The notes beneath the pieces are model-generated. The model made no database searches and had not been told where the DNA came from. It saw only the letters and a list, made by a program, of their open reading frames with translations. From NCBI GenBank assembly GCA_014529385.2, contig CM043944.1, positions 56,305,268-56,369,267 of the forward strand: a stretch of 64,000 nt of DNA. Reading direction: 5' to 3'. Source of the DNA: Adiantum capillus-veneris. Its lineage: Eukaryota; Streptophyta; Polypodiopsida; Polypodiales; Pteridaceae. This document shows positions 54,892-64,000 of this stretch, piece after piece (positions within the stretch are counted from its first letter, which is position 1; each line of letters begins with the position of its first letter). A program made the translations under genes and the position numbers.

Positions 54892-55376
54892 TGTCACAAA
54901 CTGGTGACATGGCTTCCCAGTACACACACCTTCCCTTTGATGGACAATCCCGGGAAAATGCTGACGTGGCAGGTTTGGTAAAATGCTGACATGGCATGGC
55001 TGTACGGCAGCCCCCGCAAAACGCGGCGCGATTCACGGCAGTGTACGGAATTTCCACTTTTTGCGGCGCTGTTTATGGCAGCAGCGGCAGAATTTGGAGT
55101 TGCTTTATTTTAGGCAAAAGCATGAGAAAGAGAGAGAGCTTTTGAAGCATTGGACGTAGAGTTTGAGAGTGAGAGCCTCCCACTCCTTTGTACTTTGAGT
55201 TGCAGATTAATACAAAAAGAAATACCGAAAGGGGCGCTAGTCTTTGGGGGTCAATATCTCTAGGCACGGAACTCCGCCGGGCCGTGTCGAATCAATTGTG
55301 AACTGTGAACAGTTTTGAAGTAAATTCTTGTCGTGTCGCGGTAGAATCTTGACTTGGAGTGTCCAAGTCTGTTACA
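54892..55376 (+). repeat. 5' LTR of family X copy 1
   Basis: 485 bp, TGTCACAAAC...GTTACA. It shares a 3' half with 62881-63316 (GAAATACC.AAA.GGGCGC.AGTCTTTGG and CTCTAGGCACGGAACTCC blocks), while the 5' halves differ strongly. Confidence 0.8.
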
Positions 55377-55377
55377 G

Positions 55378-55389
55378 TGGTATCAGAGC
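55378..55389 (+). promoter_or_regulatory. Primer-binding site of family X copy 1
   Basis: TGGTATCAGAGC one base after the LTR. Confidence 0.9.
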
Positions 55390-55440
55390 GCGGTCGATTT
55401 CTCTTCTACCGGGTAATCCAATCCTTTTTACGCGGCACTT

Positions 55441-56838
55441 ATGGATTCAGACAGAGATCAGTCGACTTCCCCTGCACCTTGAGATGCGGGAAGAGATCAC
55501 GAAGAAGATTCACGCGAGTACGGCTCGCCTCGGCCTACTCAGGCGGAGCTTGAAGAGATGGAGCGTCAACGATTGATCGACGATCCAGGAAAGATGATGT
55601 TAAATTTTGCGAAGGACCCGAAATTTGCAAAATTTATGACCCAGACCTCCCTCGACGAGGCGTATGCACAGTGGCAGCAAACCACAGAACCACCCCTCAA
55701 ACCGGCACTCAAGAAACCTCCTACTCCAAGGATGTTTACCGAGCAAGAATTAGAAGAGGTGGTTGATTCACGGATTTCTCAGCTTTTTGACGTGCAGAAC
55801 AAAGCCAAAAAGCATGCCAAAAAGCAGAAGAAAGGCATCGACTTTCTGGGTTATTTGGGTCGTCAGTCTACATTTGCCTCGGCAAGAAAGCAAAAGAAGC
55901 ATGTGCGATTTGAAGGAGTACCCAATTCTTCTTCTTCTTCTTCTTCTGACAGTTCTTCTAGCTCCTCCGACTCGAGCGAAGAAGACGGAAAAGGGAAAAA
56001 GCGAAGCAAAAAACAAAGCCTTGGAAAGGGCAAGAAAAAGGCAAAGAAGCCTCGATTTCACCCAGTTTCTGACAGTTCTACAGAGGACTCGTCTTCAGAG
56101 AGTTCAGACTCCGATGATCACATATTCTATGCAAAGAAGAAGAATTTTTATAAAGCCAACCAGTATGACTTTCTAGAATATAAAAGCAAGAAAGTCCGGG
56201 AGTTTAAAGAAGGTGGACAATCAATTAAATTTGACTCATTTTCTGGATATCGAGATGCTTCGAAGGCTTTGGCCGTCATATAGCAGTTTGACATAGCTTT
56301 CTCTGGAGGGCGTTACTTAGAGCACTCCAAGATAAGATGGGCTACCTCTTACTTCAAGGGAAATGCTCGAACTTGGTGGTCCACGCTTCTATTGAACTAG
56401 ACAGCGCCAATTAAATGGCTGAAATTTAAAAGGCTTTTTATTTCTTCTTGGTTGACTCGGGAGTACGAACGCGACATACAAACTGCTTGGAACCATTTTC
56501 GGATGACCAAGAAGGATACATTGGACGCATATTGTGAGAGATTCTGGAGCTCTTTTCGACCAACCTCTTCATTTAAGATCTCGTTCAAAGAACAGATTGA
56601 GCGGTTTACCTTGGGACTTCCTACAGAGATCCGAGATCACTGCTTAGAGCAAAAGTCAGATTCCATACAGGAACTGATGAATCATGCGAAACGGGGTTTT
56701 GCCATTTTTTCAGGCAGTTTGACCTACCCCACAAATGAAATCATGACGCAAAGGACCGAACAGACTTCGAACAATGAAAGTAGAAAGAGGAGTGTAACAA
56801 ACTGCTAACGTGTCAAAGCCTAAAGAATGGAGCCAACT
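55441..56838 (+). pseudogene. Family X gag, N-terminal part
   Basis: The ATG at 55441 is followed by an in-frame TGA after 13 codons; the sister copy at 63389 has GGA there. A 241-codon frame (55558-56280) follows with poly-Lys tracts and two Ser/Asp/Glu-rich tracts (about 55925-55985 and 56070-56120). The gag core follows after TAG at 56281: AFSGGRYLEH, WATSYFKGNARTWWS, FKRLFISSWLTREYE and LGLPTEIRDHCL (to about 56700). Low-identity relatives are usual for plant gypsy gag, so the fold call rests on the ARTWW motif. Two stops and one shift near 56795 make it non-functional. Confidence 0.75.
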
Positions 56839-57385
56839 TATAGATGCCGACCGAGGGACCTAAACCCTAAGAAGAACAAGTAACAAAAGAAGTATCACAA
56901 AGTGATGATGTGGTTGCCTGAGAGCAGAAAACCCTAACCCTAATTTCAGCCAAAAACCCTAATTGTTGAAACCCTAATTTTGGAAACCCTAACCCTAAAA
57001 CCTGCAAACCCTAATTTTGTTGCCAAAAATCCAAAAACTGCAAAAACCCTAACCCTAACCCTAAGGGCAGATTTTCGCATTTTGCACTGGTTGATGACGT
57101 TGCAAGTTGTACGGATTTCCGTGATTTACATTGACAGCTTTTGGCTTTGCTTTTGAACCAGAAGCTTTTGAGTTTTAAAGGCTTTTTACTGTAACCCCTT
57201 TTCAAGCCAAGGGCCTTTAAATATGAGGCTAGGGCTCATTCTCTGGCACGCTTTCTGAAGAAGGTGCAGAGTCTGGAGTACCGGCTTGTACTGTGTTGAT
57301 GCAATATAGAGAAATACCGAAAGGGGCGCAGGTTTGGGGCCAATACTCTCTGGGGTGGAATTCCACCACTTCGTGTCGCGTGTTG

Positions 57386-57417
<32 letters not shown>

Positions 57418-57485
57418 CAGTTGTTATTGAAGTGCTTAAAGTTGTTCAGTTAGTTCTTTTCTATTGGCACGTGGTGCCCGCCTTG
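56839..57485 (+). repeat. LTR-like insertion in family X gag, with telobox cluster
   Basis: Starts TATCACAAAGTGATGATGTGG (matching the start of the LTR at 62881) and contains the family's GAAATACCGAAAGGGGCGC block and a (TC)n run at 57389-57413. Gag coding text continues on both sides. It thus looks like a solo LTR of a related element. A clean target duplication was not found, and the 3' end is approximate. Confidence 0.6.
56928..57065. repeat. Interstitial CCCTAA / telobox cluster
   Basis: At least ten ACCCTAA motifs within 140 bp, some as adjacent CCCTAACCCTAA runs and several as the telobox AAACCCTAA, separated by short spacers. Confidence 0.9.
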
Positions 57486-57660
57486 TGACAAAGAGTAACC
57501 CAGAAAGAAAGAAAAGGATGCAAGACCCAAGCTCACTCTTCGAGAGAGAGCTCTTTACATCAAAGAGGGGAAGTGCTATGGATGTGGGGAAATGGGGCAC
57601 ATCTCCGCAAAGTGCCCTAAAGGGCACCGAAAGAATAGAACAACAAGGATGAAGACAGGC
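57486..57660 (+). pseudogene. Family X gag C-terminus with CCHC knuckle
   Basis: The frame KLTLRERALYIKEGKCYGCG continues EMGHISAKCPKG, a canonical C-x2-C-x4-H-x4-C knuckle, at about 57530-57625. The frame is shifted relative to the flanking segments. Confidence 0.8.
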
Positions 57661-57759
57661 CTGAGGGTTCGAAAGCAGCGGAGGAACGTGGACGAAAAGG
57701 CAAGATGAAAGCAGGACTGGTTCCAGATTGCATGGGTACTGCCCCAAGCACGATCAACG

Positions 57760-58310
57760 AGAGTACAAAACTTTGCTGATCATGGGGCAAAGTGAAAGAC
57801 CAAGAAGCCCTGATTTTCTTTGATGGAGGAGCCAAGGCCAACTTCATTTCACCTGAATTGGCGGCGCAGCTCAAGAGCACACCCGATCGATGGGACCACT
57901 AGCAGAGGCAGTTCTAGCGGCACCCGGCAGGGACATAGCCATTACACCTGTCATTGGCAAACTTCGGTTGCATTGTCAGGGGTATTTGGGACATGAGGAC
58001 TTCTACATAATGCCCTTGGAAGGTCGTGGTGTCCTCTTGGGAATTCCTTGGTACCATAAGAACAACGCCGTGGTCGATTATCGGGCGAGAAAAGCAACTT
58101 TGACTATAGAGAAGGGCCGAACCATTCTTGATGTAAAACTTAGGGGCAAGTCTGTCCCTATTATATCCGCTTCGACCGTTTCAAAGTTAATGAAATATAG
58201 TCTGTTTGTTTACTCGATCTTTTTGAAAGAGTTGAATGATGAGGATAGGACAAATATGTCTGAACTTGATAAAGAACGCCAGGATTTTCTCCACACTCAT
58301 GCTGGTTGCC
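57760..58310 (+). pseudogene. Family X aspartic protease region
   Basis: EALIFFDGGAKANFISPELA at 57806-57865 is the protease active-site block; the usual D-S-G is D-G-G. After a frame change near 57895 the C-terminal half follows (FYIMPLEGRGVLLGIPWYHK, then NAVVDYRARKATL). The L-G-I/M-P-W motif is typical of gypsy proteases. Confidence 0.8.
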
Positions 58311-58440
58311 AGGCGAGTTACCACCCGCTCGTCCTGAGGATCATACTATTGATCTGATACTTGGAAGCACACCACCAAACCGGCCGCCTTGCTGTGTGAG
58401 CCGAGCCCAAAAGGAAGAAATTACGAACCAAGTGAAAGAC
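58254..58440 (+). repeat. 187-bp duplicated pol segment, left copy
   Basis: Pairs with 62471-62657 with about ten mismatches, mostly C/T or G/A. It contains the LPPARPEDHTIDL start of RT. Confidence 0.9.
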
Positions 58441-59674
58441 TGTCACGTGACACATCCAACCATATGTGTCCGTGGACAACAAGACAAGGGTTCAGTCAGT
58501 CCCGTCAGTCTAGATTTAGAAGTGATCTGGCACTTTTGTGTGCCTGTTCGCAGACCGTGCATGTCCAGACACTTAGATTAGATGCATATCCTCTGGTTGC
58601 ACACATCATGATGATAAGCATTCCCATCAGAATCCATCAGAATGCTTTAGGAGAATTTTCCAATGCATTTAGCCTATTTTACCTATTTTTGACATTTTTC
58701 ACTTATTATCTTTAAGTGACTTTTGTTGGAAAGTAGGTAGGGCAAATTGAGTAAGTTTGTATAAGTAGAAACCTAGCGCTAGCACTTTCTGGCAGAAGAG
58801 GCAGCAGGAGCACTCGCTCAACAGGCAACTTCTCAGCAAAACCCAAGAGGCGTAGCGTTTTCTGCATCAGCAGGACAACTCTAGCGTTTTTCACAAGACC
58901 AGCCTTGGCGATTTGTGCACAGCAGATCAGCCCGGGCGTCGTCAAGACACAGCAGATCAGCCTAGCCTTTTGCTTTTGCAGAACAACCGGCGACAACAGC
59001 AGATTTTCAGCCTTAGCGTTTTTGCATTTGCATCATAACCCAGCGTTTTTGCATATTCTCCGCGACGGAACCTCAAGAAACACCAGCGTGTTCAGTTTTC
59101 AGCCCTTAGCACTCGCAGAAGAACCCTCGAACCTTGCAGATCTCACCTTCCCGTAGCAGTTCCTCGCCCCACGGTCAGTTTCCGCAAGGTTTACAGTTTC
59201 AGCCCGGAAAACACAGATTTCAGCATCTGCGTTTTCAGTGCGTCGTCGTCCCATTGTCGCCATCGACAACGTCACCGACATAGAGTCAGAATTCAGCAGA
59301 TAAAGATTTGCAGATTTCAGCCATTAGCGTTTTCAGATCTCAGCCCGACTTGTCGTCGTCCTCATCGTCGTCAACATCGTTGGCAAGTCCAAAGCATTTT
59401 AGAGATTTGTGCAATCAATAGTAGACCGCTCTCGCCATAGAGAGTGGGGCCTTCGGAGGAGGGTTTTACGTCGTCTCTGGTGTTGTATCCTCTTCTCAGT
59501 CTCTCAGTCTCATGCACTTCCATTCACTGTGTCCATTCACTTTGTTTGAGTCCATTGCACTCTCTCACTAAAGGAACGGAAGGCTCTACCTTTGGTAAGT
59601 AAAAGGAACCTTGAGCATATTATGGAGCACTCATCTTGAGCAAAGTTCATTCATTCATTCCGCTGCACCTTACA
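58441..59674 (+). repeat. 5' LTR of the non-autonomous element
   Basis: 1234 bp. Contains repeated short phrases CAGCGTTTT/TAGCGTTTT (at least eight between 58850 and 59340) and CAGATTTCAG. Confidence 0.85.
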
Positions 59675-59675
59675 T

Positions 59676-59687
59676 TGGTATCAGAGC
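59676..59687 (+). promoter_or_regulatory. Primer-binding site of the non-autonomous element
   Basis: TGGTATCAGAGC, one base after the LTR. Confidence 0.9.
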
Positions 59688-60137
59688 TTTGGCAGTGTTC
59701 TGTATCACTCAAGGAAAGAACCACAAGAATTTTTTTGGTTGTTGCGGTCGCACGAACCCAAGTTCGCTTGGGTGTCGATTCCTAATCGTGTTTTTGAAGA
59801 GTGACAGGAATCCCAAGAAAGAAGGGCTTGTCCAGCCTCCCCTTGTGCCTCTTTTCACTCATTGAGAGCGGATCGTGCACTTAGCGACTGGCCAATCGAC
59901 ATGAGGTGGGAAAAAGCAACCTTGGTGTGAGCGCAAGGCCGCCAAGGGGTGCGCCTGCGGAAAAGAGCAGAACTCGGGTGAAGGGAAGATCCTTCTCGAA
60001 CACAGATTGCAAGCGAAAGAAGAACCTCAAGAACCAAGACCCCCAAGAACCCAAGTTCCTCGTGAACTTAAGAACCCAAGACCACAAGAACCCACAAGAA
60101 CCCACGACTTCAGTGGATGGTCATCACTTGAAGCGGA

Positions 60138-60988
60138 ATGGATACTTTGCTTGGAGGTGATGAGCATGAGAGAGACGAAGAAGAATTTTCCCCACCAGGA
60201 GGATTTTTCGACCCTCCCCCTTCCCCATCCACGTCAAGGATTGCACTAACTCCTATGAAGGAGTTGCCGCAGTTGTTTATGGACAAGAACTTAGACCAAA
60301 AAGCAGAAATAGAGCGTGAACACGAAGAAAAGATGGCAGCCATAGAGCGTCAATACACAGAGTGGTAGCCATACATCGCGAGAACAAAGCAAGACAAGCA
60401 GAATATGATCGCGAGACCAAAGCACGACAAGAGAAGAGCGATCAACACTTGAAAGAATTCTTGCGACTCTTTTCTCAAGTTCAGGCACAGATGCAAGAGA
60501 TTCGGGAAAAGGAGACTCTCTCAGTCTCTTCTTCTCCCAAGCATGATTTGCATGATGATACGCATGATGATTTGAGTGGCAAGCATGATGATTTGGATGA
60601 TAATGATGAGCATGATGATTTGCATGATCAAGATGTGATTTCTCACAAGCATGATGATTTGCATGAAGATAATGTGATTGTTCACCAGGATGATGAGTTA
60701 GTTGATGCTTTTTCTAGCGTAGCTAACCTTGTTGCAGATTCGATCAATCATGAAGGATCGATCTTGGCTCTCGAGTCAAGGTCCAAAGAACACCTTCAGG
60801 AAGATTTGATCTTGGCTCTCGAGTCTCGGTCCAACGAACCCTCACAGGAAGTATTATGTGTTCGCATGATTAGTACGCACGCATTAATCGAGTGTTTCAT
60901 CCGTGATCGTTTCTTGTATTTTAGTCATCGTCTTCCTTTTCCTAGGCATGACATATTGTACGTTAGAGTACGTTTCACTCATGAATGA
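60138..60988 (+). pseudogene. Orphan coiled-coil / His-Asp repeat protein, frameshifted
   Basis: The first frame (60138-60368) begins MDTLLGGDEHERDEEEF, has a Pro-rich stretch and then a charged helical segment (KNLDQKAEIEREHEEKMAAI). A -1 shift at about 60362 continues the same charged heptad-like helix (ENKARQAEYDRETKARQEK). Next comes an array of about seven H-D-D-L/H-D-L units (60541-60670) and two near-identical ILALESRSKE/LILALESRSN blocks (60760-60840). No gag, CCHC or enzyme motif is visible. It sits where gag normally lies in an LTR element, so a Gag-like role is possible but unproven. I do not recognise the family. Confidence 0.5.
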
Positions 60989-60999
60989 GCACGAATGTA

Positions 61000-61595
61000 T
61001 GCGGATTGTTCATGAAAAGCTGAAAAGTATGTATGTAAGGAAGTCACATTCCATGTCTCTTCCTTGGCACGACACAATCGTAGAAAGAGCACATGAAAGT
61101 ATGAACACGAAGCATGGGCATTTCCGTTGTGAATTGCCACAGCTGATTGCTCTAGATCCTAAGAGAAAGTTTCAATCTCATTGTTTGCGTGTGTGTGGTG
61201 AATGGTTTGGCACTCCGTCTCTTTGTTCATCTACATTACATGCACAGTCTTTGAGGAAGACAAGATTTTTTCCACTCACTTTACATGGAATAGTTATATT
61301 CATGGTTTTGTGTTGGAAATGGTTTCAGGAATTTTCAGCCATGGAGATTCTTGAAGAAGAAAGAAGCATGACTCTAGACGAAGTTGAAGCATTGAAGGAG
61401 CCACAAAAGACTTTGTCGCTTTCAGCGCGGCCCAAAGAAGCAAGTGTTGCAGACCTTTATGAAGTTCAAGTACCGCACGACCCACACATCAGAGTGGGCC
61501 GGCGAAGAGTACCTTCCAGGATTCCGGATACTATTGGCGATCTCCCTCGAATCTATATAGTTCGGTACCAGTACCTCACTTTGAAAAGGAGGAGA
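61000..61595 (+). pseudogene. Second orphan coding stretch of the non-autonomous element
   Basis: The frame reads MSLPWHDTIVERAHESM, then a hydrophobic LTLHGIVIFMVLCWKWF segment (about 61280-61330). It continues MEILEEERSMTLDEVEAL...VPHDPHIRVGRRRVPSRIP up to the purine tract. The frame is open from 60903 to 61670, but the start is uncertain and the last codons are LTR. The final part, rich in basic residues before the purine tract, occupies the position of an integrase tail; no catalytic motif is seen. Confidence 0.4.
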
Positions 61596-62470
61596 TGTCA
61601 CGCGACACATCCAACCCTATGTGTCCGTGGACAAGCTACAACGCGACAAGGGTTTAGTCAGTCCTGTTAGTCTAGATTTAGAAGTGATCTGGCACTTTTG
61701 TGAGTCTATTCGCAGACCGTGCATGTCGAGACACTTAGATTAGATGCATATCCTTTGGTTGCATACAACATGATCATAAGCATGCCCATCAGAATCCATC
61801 AGAATCCTTCAGGGGAATTTTCCAGTGCATTTAGCCTATTTTACCTATTTTTGACATTTTTCACTTATTTTTTTTAAGTGACTTTGTTGGAAAGTAGGTA
61901 GGGCAAATTGAGTAAGTTTGTATAAGTAGAAACCTAGCGCTAGCACTTTCTGGTAGAAGAGGCAGCAAGAGCACTCGCTCAACAGGCAAGAACCCAAGAG
62001 GCCTAGCGTTTTCTGCATCAGTAGGACAACTCTATTGTTTTTCATCTACAAGACCAGCCTTGGCGATTTGTGCACAACAGATCAGCCCCGGTGTCGTCAA
62101 GACACAACAAATCAGCCTAGCGTTTTGCTTTTGTAGAACAACCGGTGACAGCAACAGATTTTCAGCCCTAGCGTTTTTGCATGTGCATCATACCCCAACG
62201 TTTTTGCATATTCTCCGCGATGGAACCTCAAGAAACACCAGCGTTTTCAGTTTTCAACCCTTAGCACTCGCAGTAGAACCCTCGAACCTCGTAGATCTCA
62301 CCTTATCGCAGCAGTTCCTCGCCGCACGGTCAGTTTCTGCAGGTTTACAGTTTCAGCCCGGAAAACGCAGATTTCAGCATCTGAGTTTTCAGCGCGTCCC
62401 ATCGTCGCATCGTCGCCATTGACATCGTCACGGACATAGGGTCAGAATTCAGCAGATAAAGATTTGCAGA
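61596..62470 (+). repeat. Truncated 3' LTR of the non-autonomous element
   Basis: About 875 bp collinear with 58441-59320, then joined directly to pol sequence at 62471. Confidence 0.85.
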
Positions 62471-62880
62471 ATATGTCTGAACTTGATAAAGAACGCTAGA
62501 ATTTTCTCCACACTCATGTCGGTTGCCAGACGAGTTACCACCCGCTCGTCCTGAGGATCATACTATTGATCTAATACCTGGAAGCACACCACCAAACCGG
62601 CCACCTTACTGTGTGAGCCGAGCCCAGAACGAAGAAATTATGAACCAAGTGAAAGACCTCTTGGAAAAGGGTTTTGTCCAGCCTAGTACTTCACCGTACT
62701 GCTCTTCAGTGTTGTTAGTTTTGAAGAAAGACAGATCTTGGAGAATGTGCATCGATTATATAGCTCTCAACAAAATCACCATCAAGAACAGATTTCTGAT
62801 TCCTAGGATCGATGATATTCTTCACCGACTACTACAGGGATCCTCGTGTTTTAGCAGGATCAAATTTGAAGAGCGGATAT
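62471..62880 (+). pseudogene. Family X reverse transcriptase start
   Basis: Encodes LPPARPEDHTIDLIPGSTPP, then DLLEKGFVQPSTSPYCSSVLL, WRMCIDYIALNKITIKNRF and IPRIDDILHRL, then ends at the DLKSGY position (shifted by one inserted A). These are the N-terminal gypsy RT motifs. The first 187 bp duplicate 58254-58440. The catalytic YVDD/FIDD region is not in the window. Confidence 0.85.
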
Positions 62881-63316
62881 TGTCACAAAGTGATGATGTG
62901 GCGGACAGCAGAAACCATAATTTCTGTCAAAAACCCTAAAATTCCCTAATGAGAAAGAGAGAGAGAATGCTTTTGCTTTCAAGTTTTGACTCTCTGTGAG
63001 AGAGAGAGAGCAATTGTTTTTGATTTGAAGCTTTTGGGGCTCTGCTTTTGGGCATCCCTTGTAACCTTTAAATTAGTGGTGAGGGCCTCACTTCTCAGGG
63101 CATCTGGACGCAGAGTCTGAGAGTGAAACCCTAACCGCTCTCTTGTACTTTGATGATTGATTAATACAAAAAGAAATACCAAAATGGGCGCCAGTCTTTG
63201 GGGCCAATATCTCTAGGCACGGAACTCCACCGGGCCAGTGCAAATCTATCGTGATCTGTGAATTGTTTTGAAGTGGTTATTTGGTGCTGTCGCGGTTGAT
63301 TTCCAAGTCTGCTACA
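62881..63316 (+). repeat. 5' LTR of family X copy 2
   Basis: 436 bp, TGTCACAAAGTG...GCTACA. The 5' half resembles 56839 onwards and the 3' half resembles 54892-55376. Confidence 0.85.
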
Positions 63317-63317
63317 A

Positions 63318-63329
63318 TGGTATCAGAGC
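63318..63329 (+). promoter_or_regulatory. Primer-binding site of family X copy 2
   Basis: TGGTATCAGAGC one base after the LTR. Confidence 0.9.
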
Positions 63330-63388
63330 ACGGCCGATTTCTCTTCTACGGGAAATCCAATCCCCGAATTTTTTTTCCGGCGGCACCT

Positions 63389-64000
63389 ATGGCTTCAGGC
63401 AATGATCAGTCGACTCCCTCTGCATCTGGAGATGCGGGCTGGGATCACAACGAAGATTCCGGCAGAGGGTATGGCCCGCCTTGGCCTACTCAGGCGGAGC
63501 GGCGAGAGATGGAGCGTCGCCAGTTGATCGACGATGCAACAAAGATGATGCTCAATTTTGCCAAGGACCCGAAGATGGCAAAATATATGAACTAGACCTC
63601 TTTGGAAGAGGTACAGATGGAGTGGCAGAGAACCACAACACCACTCCCAAAACCCGCTCTCAAGAAACCTTCTGCCTCCAAGAAAATATATGGAGAAGGA
63701 ACTGGAGAACGTGGTTGATGCACGGATTGCTCAGCTTTTTGACGCGCAAAAGAAAGCCAAAAAGCACGGCAAAAAGCAGAAGAAAAGCACCGACTTTCCA
63801 GGTTATTTGGGTCGCTAGTCGACTTTTGACAAGGCAAAGAAACAGAAGAAGCGTGTTCGATTTGAAGGAGTACCCAGTTCTTCTTCTTCTTCTTCTGATA
63901 GTTCTTCTAGCTCCTCGGATTCGAGTGAAGAAGACAGAAAAGGTAAAAAGAGAAGCAAGAAACAAAGCTTCGGAAGGGCAAGAAAAAGGCAAAGAAGGCT
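63389..64000 (+). pseudogene. Family X gag, copy 2, partial
   Basis: Starts MASGNDQSTPSASGDAGWDH; open to a TAG at 63593 where copy 1 has CAG. Beyond it the Lys-rich and Ser/Asp-rich tracts of copy 1 are conserved (KK..K..., then SSSSSSSDSSSSSS near 63880-63925), with further shifts. The C-to-T nonsense change fits decay of methylated DNA. Truncated by the window end. Confidence 0.75.

Larger units (their letters stand above)
58441..62470 (+). mobile_element. Non-autonomous LTR element with long LTRs and an orphan ORF
   Basis: 5' LTR 58441-59674 (1234 bp, TGTCACGTGACAC...CTTACA), PBS 59676-59687, interior of 1.9 kb, purine tract 61583-61595 (GAAAAGGAGGAGA), and a truncated 3' LTR 61596-62470 beginning TGTCACGCGACAC. 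The LTRs share their first ~875 bp; the 3' copy stops at GATTTGCAGA. The interior has no pol. The size and layout are those of a LARD-type element. It lies in the RT region of family X copy 1. Confidence 0.85.
54892..62880 (+). mobile_element. Family X Ty3/gypsy element (5' part), broken by two insertions
   Basis: 5' LTR, PBS, gag, zinc knuckle, protease and the start of RT are all on the plus strand in gypsy order. They are interrupted by an LTR-like insertion (56839-57485) and by a non-autonomous element (58441-62470). RT then resumes and is cut at 62880 by the next family X copy. RT beyond the GYHQ region, RNase H and integrase are not in the window. Confidence 0.8.
62881..64000 (+). mobile_element. 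Family X gypsy element, copy 2 (5' end only)
   Basis: LTR, PBS and the start of gag, inserted into the RT region of copy 1 right after the GGATAT codons. It runs off the window edge, so its other LTR and the duplication cannot be checked. Confidence 0.85.

Noticed and set aside
56928-57065. A true interstitial telomere or chromosome-end fusion
   Set aside because: Motifs are spaced and lie within an LTR-like block shared with other copies; not a continuous telomeric array.

Overview
This window looks like nuclear DNA of a flowering plant (or another seed plant). It is gene-poor and repeat-dense. Two plant nuclear genes with GT-AG introns can be read, and almost all other coding signal belongs to LTR retrotransposons primed by initiator-Met tRNA (binding-site core TGGTATCAGAGC), LINE remnants, tRNA-derived SINE heads and a helicase-bearing element. 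Long AG/CT, AC/GT and AT microsatellites are spread throughout. The species cannot be named from the sequence.

Layout. 1-1690: no gene seen. 1690-8921: minus-strand remnant of a short-LTR retroelement family ('family B'), split by a complete but internally deleted Ty1/copia derivative (4051-7041, TSD GGAAC). 8922-11400: no gene. 11440-12540: LINE ORF2 tail, minus strand. 12844-17788: methylesterase/SABP2-like alpha/beta hydrolase gene, minus strand, five exons. It has a predicted signal peptide, a second LINE in intron 2 and a short intron 3 made largely of microsatellite. 17790-24180: mostly anonymous DNA, with a CTAG-rich block and a duplicated 0.4-kb repeat. 24182-25110: 3' end of a Ty1/copia element, minus strand. 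25151-31060: decayed Ty3/gypsy chromovirus, plus strand. 31071-32235: Ty1/copia RT-RNase H fragment.

34100-50200 is the most unusual part. A mobile-element-like coding region carries a PIF1-type helicase motif set and, further on, a possible SAM-dependent methyltransferase. It is cut in two by an 11.3-kb family B retroelement (37850-49174, identical-length 177-bp LTRs, TSD GATCA, minus strand). That element is itself interrupted by another LTR element (42610-48214, LTRs about 476 bp, plus strand), which has no visible gag-pol but carries a fragment of a cellular pKIWI502-like FAD/NAD(P)-binding oxidoreductase gene. This gives three levels of nesting.

50200-52500: a cluster of four degenerate tRNA-like SINE heads plus short tandem repeats. 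52537-53979: an apparently intact five-exon gene for a Tim17/22/23-family protein with a C-terminal SAM-like domain, of the HP30 chloroplast-import type. 54892-64000: nested gypsy elements of one family ('family X'). These comprise a founder copy, an LTR-like insertion rich in telobox motifs, a non-autonomous LTR element with 1.2-kb LTRs and an unusual coiled-coil plus His/Asp-repeat ORF, and a second family X copy running off the window edge.

Only the HP30-like and methylesterase genes look like host genes. The rest records successive insertion, internal deletion, recombination and C-to-T decay.
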